Part shown: positions 22,046-32,144 of the stretch, one piece after another
Position numbering within the stretch: position 1 is the stretch's first letter
Layout of the letters: each line of letters opens with the position of its first letter
NCBI GenBank assembly: GCA_021292165.1
Contig: CM037877.1
Location: 80,098,524 to 80,162,523, forward strand
Reading direction: 5' to 3'
Origin: Shinisaurus crocodilurus
Taxonomy: Eukaryota; Chordata; Lepidosauria; Squamata; Shinisauridae
Length of the DNA: 64,000 bases
The notes under the pieces: model-generated
Seen by the model: only the letters and a program-made list of their open reading frames with translations
What the model was told of the DNA's origin: nothing
Database searches by the model: none
Position numbers and translations under genes: made by a program

Positions 22046-22049
22046 AGTG

Positions 22050-23280
22050 TTTGCTGAAAGGATGTCCAGTCTGCATTTCCCAGCAACGGAGTGATAAAGG
22101 GGAGAATCACAAACTAATAATGATGAATAGAAAGTATCAAATGGCAATGAAGTGGCGGCTATAATGATGCTTGAGTGGAAACAAAATGGGCCAAAGAAAA
22201 TCTTGAAGGAGAGGAGGGAGCCAACTGTCTGGTGAAAAGAGGTGGTTGATCCCAACAGGGAACAACTTGATGCAAGGCAGAGTTAGAAATGGCTGGAGGA
22301 AGGGCATGTGGGAGCTGATAGGACCGAGGAAAGCGAGTTGGAGTGGTAAGGGGAGATGAGGAAGAAGATATAGTCAGGGGGCAAAAAGTGAGGAGCCTTA
22401 AAGAGTAAGGACTAGAAACTCGATATCTGATGTGAAACAGAACTGGAATTCATTGTAGGAATTTAATCAGAAGGGTGAAATTCTAGAGATGAGATGGAAA
22501 TTCTTGGAAACATTGAAATGTTTCTTATTATAAAAAGCAATACCACAGCTTATTAGAAGAAACACATATAATTGAACAAAGTGCTGCAGGCTGCACAAGG
22601 GAACCATAGATGTCAAAGGTGGAGCTTGAGCTCTATATTTTCAGTAGAAGGATTAGCACTGATTTCTGATATATATATTTTTCAAACCAGTGATAAATGT
22701 ATATGTTGAATAAATATAATTTAACTCCACAAACCAGAACTGTGAGTGCATTCAGTGCTAAGAAAGTTTGGATAAAAGGGAACATTTGCCAAGTATTTTG
22801 TGCCCCAGTATTATTTCTACCAATGTCTAAGGCTAAAAAGGGCCACCTATTTCTGTGGAGATGTATCTAAAAAATCTCTCAAACTGCCTATAATAATCTC
22901 CATTATGTATAATGACCATTTTGATAATAGTCTTTAGAAGAGGTAATGGTCCTGCTGAATGGTTATTACCTGTCTGTTCATGCTGGAAGCAAGATACTGA
23001 AGCCAGAGGGGACAGTCAAATGGTCCTTGTGGTATAGTCTGAAGGAATAAGAAATATTTAACAGAACGCAAGAAACAGACAAGAAAGTGCCTTTCACTAT
23101 GGGGGGAAAAACTGCTTATGCTAGGGCGCAGTGAGGCAGCTTGAATTTAATAAAATACTAAAGATAGAAAATAATTAAGGCAAGGCAAATGGTTCTATGC
23201 AATCAATGTCTATCTGAAGTCACAAAGAAGAAAATGAAAAAGCCTGAATATATTTAGGTATTATTAACAGTTGCATACTT
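22050..23280. other. No gene recognised
   Basis: AT-rich, purine-biased sequence without recognised repeats or coding frames. Confidence 0.4.
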
Positions 23281-23284
23281 GTTA

Positions 23285-23645
23285 TTCATTTATTAACAGA
23301 AGTTCTCTGGGTGGCTCATAAAACAGATACACCGATAAACAATACGACATAAAACAATTAAAACTATTAAAAACTAAAATACAGTTAAACTGCACATTGC
23401 TGAGAGACCCAGACTATAAGATATTTAAAAGGCCCACAGGGAATAAAAAGGGTCTTTTCCTGGCACCAAACCCCCCAGAAAAAATGGCATCAGGCAAACC
23501 TTTCTCAGAAGATTATTCCAGTTTTGCCACTATCAAAGAGGCCCTCTCCATACACACTTCACAGAGTGGGTGGGGGGCACTTGGGGCAGGACTTCTGAAG
23601 AGGATCTTATTGTTTAGGTAGGAACATATGGGAGAACATGGTCTT
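23285..23645 (-). mobile_element. L2-like LINE 3' end, antisense
   Basis: On the minus strand the end reads TATGAGCCACCCAGAGAACT followed by an AATAAATGAAT tail, as in other L2-like copies here. The T-rich 3' UTR and a decayed ORF end lie further into the element. Confidence 0.6.
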
Positions 23646-23785
23646 TTAGACAACTGGTCCCCACCCCAGTCGTTTATTATTATTTGTTTATTAACAATAT
23701 TTATACACTGCTTCTTCTCATTTGAAAAATAATCCCAAAGTGGTTTGCAAAAGAACAAAAACAAACAAACAAGCACACGTAAAAG

Positions 23786-23813
23786 ACCACACACACACAC
23801 ACACACACACACA
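23786..23813. repeat. (AC)n microsatellite
   Basis: About 13 uninterrupted CA units. Confidence 0.9.
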
Positions 23814-23881
23814 ATAGTATCACAAGGCTGGTACAACAAAGATAGCTGACGGCTGGGGGAAAGCCAAAACAAACAGATGAG

Positions 23882-24048
23882 CTGTGGCTCACGCTGGCTC
23901 AGCTTGTCGGAGTGTGGAAAGCTAAGCAGGGTCAGGCCTGGTTATTACTTGGTTGGATGGGAGACCCCTCCTCTGGTTTCCTGCATTGAGCAGGGGGTTG
24001 AACTCGATGGCCTTGTAGGCCCCTTCCAACTCTATAATCTATGAGACA
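23882..24048 (+). mobile_element. 5S rRNA-derived SINE with CR1 tail, copy 1
   Basis: The head contains AAGCTAAGCAGGGTCAGGCC followed by TGGTTATTACTTGG and GGATGGGAGACC, which is the internal promoter half of vertebrate 5S rRNA. The body continues CCTGCATTGAGCAGGGGGTT, CTCGATGGCCTTGTAGGCC and TTCCAACTCTATAATCTATG, which is the 3' end of the CR1 LINEs in this window. Two other copies (35866-36010 and 54558-54720) have the same fusion, so this is a family and not a chance junction. Confidence 0.85.
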
Positions 24049-24049
24049 A

Positions 24050-24950
24050 TCAACACCTAAAACACCCCAGCATTGTGGCCTGCTGTGGGGAAATTATTCC
24101 ACAGGGCAGGTGCCACTGCAGAGAAGGCCCGTCTCCATGTCATTGCCAAAAATCTGTAGGCCGTAGCACGGACAACAGGGCCTCCCCTCAAGTTTGTAAC
24201 GGCTTAGGAGGTTGGTACAGGGGGAGATGTTCCTTGAGGTAACCCAGTCGTCAGTTGTATAGGGATTGGTATACTAATACCAACATCTTAAACCTAGCTT
24301 GATAGCAGATTGGCAGCCAGTGTACAGGCATAATACAGGCAGTCCCCAGGTAATGATCGAGTTTCATTCTTAAGAATGTCTATAAGTTGAATTTGTATGT
24401 AAGTCAGAACAGCATAGCGTTCTATACATTAAAATCGGCATTTATGCAAATTGCATAAATTACGCAAATTGCATAAATTACAGAAATTGCGTAGTATACT
24501 AGGCTATGTACTCTACGTAAACGACATAGTGCCGGGGAACCTAGAAGTTCATCCTTAAGTATGGGTTGCCTGTAAGTTGGACATTCTTAACTCAGGGACT
24601 GCCTGTATGTGTGTGGTATGGCACCCTAGTCAATAACATCACCGCTGCATTCTGCACTAACTGCTGCTTCTGAACCAGCTTTAATGGCAACCTGAAAATA
24701 GATCATCTGCTCTAGCTACTGGAAAATCCCCCAGAGCATTCAGGAATCCATTGTATTCAACAAGTCTTTGAGGGTAGACCAACTTAATGGGTCCCCAACC
24801 CCTGCAGGGGGAATAGATGTTTGGGGTTTTAAAGGTTATAACCAGCATTTTAAATTGAGCCCAGAAGTGGACTGGGAGCCAATGCAGCAGATAACGCACC
24901 AGTGTGTAGTGTGGTAAAAATGCCCCATCCCAGTTAATCAGCTTGTGGCC
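24050..24950 (-). mobile_element. LINE remnant (L2/CR1 group), antisense, split by Tigger-like element
   Basis: 24050-24330 and 24608-24900 contain antisense LINE words such as AGATTGGCAGCCAGTGTACA and CATCACCGCTGCATTCTGCA, seen in squamate L2-type elements. The Tigger-like element at 24336 interrupts them. No open frame survives. Confidence 0.5.
24336..24605. mobile_element. Tigger/pogo-like MITE
   Basis: The element starts CAGGCAGTCCCCAGGTAATG and ends CAGGGACTGCCTG, with TA on each side (24334-24335 and 24606-24607), as expected for the Tc1/mariner-pogo group. GAATTTGTATGTAAGTCAGA resembles the interior of mammalian Tigger-type elements. A TTGCATAAATTA motif repeats inside. There is no transposase. 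Confidence 0.75.
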
Positions 24951-25059
24951 CTAATTTATTTATTTATTTATTTATTCATTCTATTTTTGAATCGCCCATC
25001 TGCCCAGTCATCTGTACTGGCGATGTACAGTCTAAATACAAAAATAGAGCATCAGTTAG

Positions 25060-25791
25060 CCCTGGGAGGGGCAGCCTAACCGGAGCAGGCCCTGATGTTC
25101 CCTCTGCCTGCTCCTGCCGCCTTCACTCCTTCCTCTTCCCCAAAGGGCCCTTGAGGTCCGTTAGCCCGGGGGGGGGGGGGCAGTCCAACCGGAGCAGGCC
25201 CTGATGTTCCCTCTGCCTGCTCCTGCCGCCTTCACTCCTTCCTCTTCCCCAAAGGGCCCTTGAGGTCCGTTAGCCCTGGGGGGGGGCAGTCCAACCGGAG
25301 CAGGCCCTGATGTTCCCTCTGCCTGCTCCTGCCGCCTTCACTCCTTCCTCTTCCCCAAAGGGCCCTTGATGTCCGTTAGCCCTGGGGGGGGCAGTCCAAC
25401 CGGAGCAGGCCCTGATGTTCCCTCTGCCTGCTCCTGCCGCCTTCACTCCTTCCTCTTCCCCAAAGGGCCCTTGATGTCCGTTAGCCCGGGGGGGGGGGCA
25501 GTCCAACTGGAGCAGGCCCTGATGTTCCCTCTGCCTGCTCCTGCCGCCTTCACTCCTTCCTCTTCCCCAAAGGGCCCTTGATGTCCATTAGCCCTGGGGG
25601 GGGCAGTCCAACTGGAGCAGGCCCTGATGTTCCCTCTGCCTGCTCCTGCCGCCTTCACTCCTTCCTCTTCCCCAAAGGGCCCTTGATGTCCGTTAGCCCG
25701 GGGGGGGGGCAGTCTAACTTGAGCAGGCCCTGATGTTCCCTCTGCCTACTCCTGCCGCCTTCACTCCTTCCTCTTCCCCAAAGGGCCCTTG
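25060..25791. repeat. G-rich minisatellite, left block (~7 units of 105-109 bp)
   Basis: The unit order is GTCCGTTAGCCC, a G7-G12 run, CAGTCCAACCGGAGCAGGCC, CTGATGTTCCCTCTGCCTGC and CTTCCTCTTCCCCAAAGGGC. The starts of AAAGGGCCC at 25142, 25251, 25357, 25462, 25569, 25674 and 25780 give spacings of 105-109 bases, the variation coming mainly from the G-run. The array continues as the right block after the provirus. ORFs translating as repeated NIRACSGWTAPP belong to this array. Confidence 0.95.
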
Positions 25792-26172
25792 TGTTGCAGA
25801 AAAATCACCCTTCTCCAGAGATTAGGAAGGACTCGTACCACCTCAGGCTTGGAAAACAGCTTTATTTGCTAGCAACTGGTTCAGGGGATTAAATCGCCAA
25901 ACTGAACCCCCTTACAGAAGCAATTAGTTCCCTTTATATCAAAGCATATTATAGACTATACGTCACTTGCCTGCAAGGTGCTTCCTGTGTTATTCTTACA
26001 CTTTGCTGCGCGGGCACTCTTAACTACTTCCCTAAAATACGGCGCGACAGTAATTTATTGCCATGTAAGCAGTCTGTTCTCAGCAGGGGGGGTCTATCTT
26101 CAAGCGGTCTGTTCCCAGGAGGGGGGGGATCTTTTTCTGCCTCAGTTTTCTTCCCACCTTATTCCCACTTCA
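25792..26172 (-). repeat. 3' LTR of provirus
   Basis: The LTR is bounded by TG and CA (sense strand TGAAGTGGGAATAAGG to CTGCAACA). In sense orientation TATAAA lies at 25938-25933 and AATAAA at 25866-25861, a normal spacing for transcription start and polyadenylation in R. It differs from the 5' LTR at four sites (near 25810, 25877, 25915 and 25956). Confidence 0.95.
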
Positions 26173-26184
26173 TTCCCTCCCTTT
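26173..26184 (-). promoter_or_regulatory. Polypurine tract
   Basis: On the sense (minus) strand AAAGGGAGGGAA lies directly against the 3' LTR, the expected place for priming plus-strand DNA synthesis. Confidence 0.85.
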
Positions 26185-26240
26185 GAAACTCTGTCTTACT
26201 CTTCACATTGAGTTTCACTCATTGGGATGGGACGGTATTC

Positions 26241-28169
26241 TCACATTGCCAGGACTTGCGCAGCAGCTTTTCTTTTGGCTATTAAGCTGAAGCTGTTTTG
26301 GAGGGAGCGTATGAGCATTGGAAGGATGCATGGCAGGATTATGCATCCTGCGGCCACTAGGCCAATCAAGGCAACTATGGCCTGTAAGCCTGGCAACTTG
26401 GGAAACCACCCAGCGAAAGCTTCTCTGAAGTTGAACCCATCCCAGGTCTGCACTGGGACATGGGCCAACGTTTCAATGCATTTCGTGATGCTTTCGATTA
26501 TTTCTCCTTGGTCATCAATTTGCAAACAACAATTACTTAAATTGAATTTTCCACAGACACCTCCTTCAGCTGCTAACAAGTAATCTAAAGCTAAGCGGTT
26601 TTGATAAATTGCATCTCGGAACTTTGTCTGCTGCTTTGCTAAGATTTTAAGCGCTTGCGAAGTTTCATTAGATATTAGTTCTACTACAGCCTGTAACCTG
26701 ATTAAGCAATTCAGCATATAAATGGGGGTGCGATACCCATAAGTTCCATCTTGTGCCCATGATGCAGGATCATAATACTGTATGATACGTTCTGGGGGCC
26801 ATTCATTGTCTTTCCTGTTTCCAATTTTTATTTCACGTTTTTGCCGTGTTTTTGAGGGGGTCTCAAGCGGCAACAGGAAGAATGCTGGATTTATGTGGCC
26901 CAGGGTGCAGCTCCCAGTCCAGTTGGTGGGGAGATCAGTTAGGGCTAGCCTTCCACAAATCCAGTAGACTCCCGGTGGAGCCCTTGTTGCCTTTGTGTAT
27001 TTCTCTAAGGAAAAGTTTTTCCACTGCTGTGTGGAGTTGGGCCAGAAATTCCACTGTTTTGAGGATTCATTCCATGTTTGTGAGCTTAGGCAGGAGGTAT
27101 TACCCACTATTACTCGACCTGCTGCCCAGGGGCGGCTCAGACACCAGTCGGCTATTATTACTTGGCGCAGAACCCAAGTGGTCCCCTCTCGCTCATGTCG
27201 GGGCATCTGTGTTATGTTGTAAGGAATTGTGTAATCATATTCTTGTGCATCCCATGGCCATTGGTCTCCCAGTTTTGTCCCTCCACAAATATAACAATTT
27301 GACACATTAAGGGACTGAGCTATGGTGCTTGCTAGCTCAAGAAAGAGGTTTTTAGCGACCTCTGAGGGTTGGAACTCGACCGATGCTTGTTCCCAGAACT
27401 CAGTAAAGTGTCTGGTGTAGTTTTTAGTTGGGTGATATTTGGTTTTTATTTCTAGTCTAAGAAGGCCCCCTGGATCTACTCCACTGGCAAAGAGCCGAAT
27501 TCCAATTTCTTGTCCGTACTTATTTATGTATGCTTGGGGATTGACTATGGTCAGTTTAATTTGGTTACAGCTATACACAGAGCACTTTGTGGACTTGTGA
27601 ACTCTGGAAATTTGGAGAGGCCATCCTGATATCGGAGTGCGTCGGCCGTCATTCCAAAGGGCACACTTCCAATCGGGGCAATGCCTGTTGTTTCGGCTGT
27701 AACACTCTGGATAGCCTGGCGCTTTCTCGGGGCAAATACATATTTCACTGTGGGTATACACCTTGTGCCAACCGAGCTCTGCACCACATGTGGTTGGCCA
27801 GTGGGCCATTTTGCACAGGTCAAATATTAAAGACCCCGAGCTAGTAGCCGACTTTATTTGTGTTTGAGCTACTATGTGACCTTGGGCGGAACCTCGTGCC
27901 CGTGCTATTAACCATGTTTGGGCCGGATCTACCTTGGGGTCAAAGCAGTGTCCAGTTTGAACACACACCGAGTACCATACATTTTTGTAACAACACCTTT
28001 TCACTGGCCCTGTTTTGCACCTGTAATGGGTGTGGTATACTAAGGTGGTAGTCAGGGTCTGTCCTTCTAGCACTTGCTTTTGACAACTGGTACAGTCATT
28101 GGTACATGCCCATCCTATTGCTACTATACTATATAGAGCAACCCATTTTAAAGCATTTGGCGCCGACAT
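26241..28169 (-). CDS. env: Retroviral envelope glycoprotein, intact ORF (642 aa)
   Basis: This is the envelope precursor of the provirus; in this family it is made from a spliced mRNA, inserted into the membrane and mediates receptor binding and fusion. The ORF runs from an ATG with a hydrophobic signal peptide (about residues 7-21) to a stop 69 bases before the 3' LTR. SU spans about 22-445 and holds many cysteines, several N-x-S/T sites and a CYIC motif at 292-295 followed by GG, the CxxC type of gamma-type Env. A furin-type RQKR ends at residue 445. TM (446-642) has an immunosuppressive-like stretch ending about 538, cysteines at 539 and 547-548, a membrane span near 594-618 and a short tail of about 24 residues. 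Spacing between the TM cysteines is seven residues instead of the usual six. No stop or frameshift is seen, in contrast to gag and pol. Confidence 0.95.
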   Translation of the reverse strand: MSAPNALKWVALYSIVAIGWACTNDCTSCQKQVLEGQTLTTTLVYHTHYRCKTGPVKRCCYKNVWYSVCVQTGHCFDPKVDPAQTWLIARARGSAQGHIVAQTQIKSATSSGSLIFDLCKMAHWPTTCGAELGWHKVYTHSEICICPEKAPGYPECYSRNNRHCPDWKCALWNDGRRTPISGWPLQISRVHKSTKCSVYSCNQIKLTIVNPQAYINKYGQEIGIRLFASGVDPGGLLRLEIKTKYHPTKNYTRHFTEFWEQASVEFQPSEVAKNLFLELASTIAQSLNVSNCYICGGTKLGDQWPWDAQEYDYTIPYNITQMPRHEREGTTWVLRQVIIADWCLSRPWAAGRVIVGNTSCLSSQTWNESSKQWNFWPNSTQQWKNFSLEKYTKATRAPPGVYWICGRLALTDLPTNWTGSCTLGHINPAFFLLPLETPSKTRQKREIKIGNRKDNEWPPERIIQYYDPASWAQDGTYGYRTPIYMLNCLIRLQAVVELISNETSQALKILAKQQTKFRDAIYQNRLALDYLLAAEGGVCGKFNLSNCCLQIDDQGEIIESITKCIETLAHVPVQTWDGFNFREAFAGWFPKLPGLQAIVALIGLVAAGCIILPCILPMLIRSLQNSFSLIAKRKAAAQVLAM

Positions 28170-28321
28170 CCTCAGGCTTCTCCCGAGCGATGGACGTCAG
28201 CTTCCGGGTGTGACGCCTGCTAGGGCTAGTTGTCTGGTACGCAACTTTTTGTTTTCAGGGGAGAGGTTTCTAGCACGTGCACCCTGAATTGCTGGAGGCA
28301 TTATTATGGCCTCGCGGTTCT

Positions 28322-28737
28322 TTAACCGTACAATTCTTTGTCTATGTACAGGCCGACTCCGGCTGGGGCTTTAGGTTCAGGCCTTCGTCGGAGTTTCAGC
28401 TTCAAGGCTATTTCACCTTCTGGGACTGGCTGGACTTTCCACACTGGTTTTGATTGAGAAGCGGGTTTCACACGCGTCCAGTGGAGCCAGGGTTTGATTT
28501 CTGCTACCTTAACAGCAAGGGGAGAACACATGACAACAGTATACGGTCCTTTCTAGCGGGCTTTTAAAGGCTCAATTTTCCAGTCTTTCACCCACACTTA
28601 ATCTCCTGGGTGGAATCTGTGCACTTTTATAGTGAGCAGGGGTTTTCTTTGGCTTATTACATACTCTTGTATGTCCTCCACGACTTGGCTTAGGCCCTGT
28701 ATGGTTTGCAGAGTTTGCGTGACTCCTAACTCCTTTC
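28322..28737 (-). pseudogene. pol: Integrase C-terminal domain remnant
   Basis: In a frame shifted from the integrase core, this stretch carries the end of Pol (for example GLSQVVEDIQEYV and then KPWLHWTRVKP near the C-terminus). A frameshift lies near 28733-28737. Two in-frame stops follow, at about 28594 and 28556, inside the SH3-like DNA-binding part. The integrase is therefore truncated at its catalytic core. Confidence 0.8.
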
Positions 28738-29790
28738 ATCTACCCACCGGGGCCTGACTAATTGTGGAGGCCTTCCGTACATGAGCTCAAAAGGAGACAA
28801 ATTGAGTTTTTTTCGAGGAGTGCACCTGACCGCCAACAGAGCCAGGGGCAAAGCGTCTGGCCATTTTAGGTGCGTTTCTTGGCATATTTTTGACAGTTTT
28901 GTTTTTAAAGTCCGGTTCATGCGTTCTACGCGTCCGCTTGACTGAGGGTGGTAGCTGCAGTGCAATTTCCACTCAATTTTCAAAGTTTTTGCCACATCTT
29001 GCACTACTTTTTGGGTGAATTCTGGTCCATTGTCAGACGACAATCTCGAGGGAATTCCGTATCTCGGGATAATGTCTCTCAACAGGGCCCGTGACACTTC
29101 TCTGGCTTTCTTTGTCCTGGTAGGGAAACATTCAGGCCATCCTGTATAATTACAAACAACCACTAGGAGTGCATTCAGTCCTCCTGCCCGTGGCATGTCA
29201 GTGAAATCGATGGTGACTGAGTCAAATGGCAAGTCTCCCTCTGGTTGCCTGCCTGGCGGAAGCAGGGGCCCTTGGCGAGGATTGTTGCGGGCGCATGTTA
29301 GGCATTTCTGTGTAGCGTAATTGGTTAACATGTGGATTTTATCTATGAGTACTTCTCTGTTCAGGGCCTGGGCGAGTGCGGTTTTTCCCATGTGTGTTTG
29401 TTGGTGAGCAGTCTTGACTACTTCCCACCCAAGGGCCTCAGGAATCCACACTCATTAGTCAGGCAGTACGTACCATCCATTCCTCAGGGTGGCTTGTAAT
29501 TCTCCTTCGGCTTTAGCCACTTCTTTCTGGGTATACACTGGTTGTATCTGAGACTCTGGGTTCCACAGAAGTAGGCATCGGGCTTGCGTGTCATGCTGTC
29601 CTCTGTTGGTTTCAAATTCTCCCCAGGGCTCGTGAGCTGCCCTTTTTGCTTCCTGGTCTGCTTTTCGATTTCCTCTTGCTACTTTGTCATTTCCTCGCTG
29701 ATGCCCTCGGCAGTGGACAATGGCCAGTTTGGTTGGCTTCCACACTTCGTTTAGGAGAGCTTGGATTTGTTCTCCGTGTTTTATAGCTTT
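28726..29790 (-). pseudogene. pol: RNase H end and integrase core, interrupted
   Basis: 29455-29785 reads the last part of RNase H (IVHCRGHQRGNDKVARGNRK, with the ADQ-type aspartate) and the linker. Two consecutive in-frame stops (29452-29457) separate it from the integrase frame. Integrase (28726-29451) has the zinc-binding H-x3-H and C-x2-C (HQQTH, CLTC), the catalytic aspartates in TIDF and SSDNGPEF, and the glutamate in GRVERMN 35 residues later. The catalytic residues are all present, but the frame stops at 28726. The RNase H active-site half is absent because of the upstream deletion. Confidence 0.9.
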
Positions 29791-30899
29791 TATCCTTTTT
29801 CATCTAACAGTTCAAGGATTTGCTTGGTGTTTTTCCAACAGGTATCTTGCGTGTTCCCTGTCACTAGGAGGTCGTCAACATACTGCAACAAGACTTCATT
29901 TTTGTGGCATGGTTTATATTCTTCTAGGTCTCCTCCCAGAGCGGTCCCAAAGAGGGTCGGCGAGTTCTTGAACCCTTGTGGGAGCCATGTCCACGTGTAC
30001 TGAGTTTTTCTTCCGGTTTTGGGGTTTTCCCACTCAAAGGCAAACAGTCCTTGACTCTGCTTGTGGATGGGTATGCAGAAAAATGCATCTTTTAAGTCTA
30101 TTACCGTGAACCATTTGGCGCTGGCCGGCAACAGACTTAAAAGAACATATGGGTTTGGGACTACTGGGTGAATGGTCACTACAGCTTCATTTACAATTCT
30201 TAAATCTTGAACTGGTCTGTACTTTCCGTTTGGCTTGGGAATTGGTAGGATCGGGGTGTTCCAGAATGACACAATGGGTTTTATAATGCCATGTTCTAAG
30301 TAGGAATCGATGTATGATTGAATGGCTTGCATGATGGGGCGTGGGTAAGGCCTTTGCCTTATTCTTCTGGGCCGTGCCTGGGGCTTTACTTCAATTATTA
30401 AAGGTGGCAGGTGTTTGGCATAACCTGGTGGGTTGTCTTCTGCCCAGATGCTGGGGACATCAAACTCTTTCCACTTGGCTGTAGCCTGTGAGTCTGCTTC
30501 AAGTGGAATAGATGCCAACATTATCCTCCACATTTCATTCATTGGAGCTGTAACGTTTACTGCTGTTGCTTGGGGCACGTGCAGCTTCATGTTTTGGTTC
30601 TGGTCAAAGTAGATGTGGGCTTGCATTTTGCACAGGAGATCTCTTCCTAGCAGTGGAACAGGGCATTCTGGTATGTGCACAAACTGATGGGTCACAGTTT
30701 TGTGGGCCAAATCACATTCCAGGGGCTTGAGCAATGGCCGGTTACTTGGGGTTCCGGTAGCTCCCTGTATTTTAATAGTCTCGCCGGAGCAAGACGCCAA
30801 TGGTTGTGTAAGAACAGATCTAGTAGCTCCTGTGTCTACTAAGAACTTGACTTTATGGCCCCCTCCTTTTAAGGACACCATGGGCTCGTGGGGGCCCAC
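29790..30899 (-). pseudogene. pol: Protease and reverse transcriptase (fingers/palm), 3' deleted
   Basis: The 369-codon frame contains the aspartic protease motif LVDTGATRSVLTQ near residue 20 and then RT with VIDLKDAFFCIP, LPQGFKNSPTLFG and YVDDLLVTG (YVDD at about 340). It ends 29 residues after YVDD. The next readable sequence is the C-terminal part of RNase H in a different frame. Against a typical gammaretroviral Pol, the RT thumb, connection and most of RNase H (roughly 1 kb) are missing. The join is near 29788 in an A-rich stretch. Confidence 0.9.
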
Positions 30900-30901
30900 G
30901 A

Positions 30902-31573
30902 TCAGGGCAGGGTCCCTGTTGTCGGGTATGGCTGGCCACTGGGCTTGTGCCTGTCCACAAACATGCAGGCTTGCCTAGATTTCGGCTGTGGGGAGGGGCG
31001 CCCAAGGGGAGAGCTCATCCACTCTATGTCTGCCAGGGTGGGTGTCTCCTGGGGAGGGACTCTGGTACTCTGGTGGCTCTGATCAGCCATCTCCTGTTGC
31101 TTTTCTTCCTGTGGTTGCCTCCCTTCGGGTGGCTTTGGCAGTGGTGGATACAGCGGGACGTATGGCGGAGGAGTCCCTTCCTCCATTTCGCTGAGAATCT
31201 CTACCTCCTTCTCTGTGGGCTTTGGGCGGGGGGGGTCGGCGTAGAAGCATTAGACGTGCCACTTCTGCTTTACATTCTCTGAGCCAGGGCAGGATTTTCC
31301 TCAACATTTTGCTGCCACTGATCTATGTATGGGTATTGATCGGGGTGGCCACCAGACGCCTGGGTCACTTTCTGCTGGACCTTTGAGATGACTTGAGGGT
31401 CAAAGGTCCCCTGAGCTGGCCATCCTACCTGCATAGAGGGCCATACTACTTCACATAGGACTCGGAGTTTCTCTTTGGTTAGCTTTTCTCCAAAGTCCCT
31501 ATTGAATCCTCTTTTTAAAATTACTTAACATACATTGCAGGGGCGTCTGAGGGACGCTGCTGCCACCTCCCAT
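30902..31573 (-). pseudogene. gag: Gag remnant: matrix and proline-rich region only
   Basis: The likely start (ATG at 31573) gives MGGGSSV, a myristoylation-type N-terminus. A one-base insertion in an A-run near 31520 shifts the frame. Matrix-like sequence continues (VVWPSMQVGWP, GGHPDQYPYI) to a stop near 31285, and a third frame gives the proline-rich part with PPPY and PPLP late-domain motifs (about 31170). It ends directly before protease. No capsid major homology region and no CCHC zinc knuckle are visible, so capsid and nucleocapsid appear deleted. Confidence 0.85.
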
Positions 31574-32122
31574 TTTCTTCCCTTGGACACAGACAATTAG
31601 GGTGGGGAACGGAGAAGGAGTAAGGGGTCTCCTTGTTCAGACAAAAGGGAATCACACCACTCACGCCCTACTGACCTAAGGAGCCGGACATTCCAACGGT
31701 CTCCTGTAGGAACTGCAGCAGGCTAGCACATACACCACACTCACTCCACAAACTTCCAACCCTTTTCTCTTTCTTTACTTAAGGATATCTCTCAGTTCGG
31801 ACTCACGTTCCGCCTCGTAGAGAGATTTCCTGTCAGGAGGGTGATCAAGCCTCCTCTTCCAGTCTATTATGACTGGGCTCCTTTCCTGTCACCCGGGTGA
31901 TACTTCATACTTGCCTTTCCTGTAGATTCGGATAAACCTCTGTTGCTGAGTTCCAGCCCGAGTCTTGTGGTTCTTAGGCTCGCTGTCCGGTCACCCGCTC
32001 CGCTGGGCCCCTCGTTCGGAGATCCCCAAAGGGAACAGTCCTTTGTGCGCGCTGGGACGTCGCGAGGCCTCACCCACGGGGCTGGGCACGGAGAACGGCC
32101 CAGAAAGCCTCAGGGCTTCCAA
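31574..32122 (-). other. Proviral leader (5' untranslated, packaging region)
   Basis: About 550 bases lie between the primer-binding site and the gag start. In this position retroviruses carry the splice donor and packaging signal. I did not identify specific structures. Short ORFs here are fortuitous. Confidence 0.7.
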
Positions 32123-32140
32123 GTCCCACCAGAGTCGCCA
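32123..32140 (-). promoter_or_regulatory. Primer-binding site, tRNA-Arg type
   Basis: Four bases (TTTC) after the 5' LTR the sense strand reads TGGCGACTCTGGTGGGAC. Its complement, GTCCCACCAGAGTCGCCA, matches the 3' end of vertebrate tRNA-Arg(UCU) plus CCA at 17 of 18 positions as I recall that tRNA. The assignment should be checked against a tRNA database. Confidence 0.75.
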
Positions 32141-32144
32141 GAAA

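Noticed and set aside
23882..24048. A genuine 5S rRNA gene
   Set aside because: Only the promoter half is present, it is diverged, and it continues into a CR1 tail in three copies.
25270..25658. ORFs translating as repeated NIRACSGWTAPP peptide, both strands
   Set aside because: They are translations of the 106-bp minisatellite; frames shift with the G-run length and no start or splice context is present.
26846..27310. 154-codon plus-strand ORF
   Set aside because: Antisense shadow of the env gene, which has far stronger evidence.
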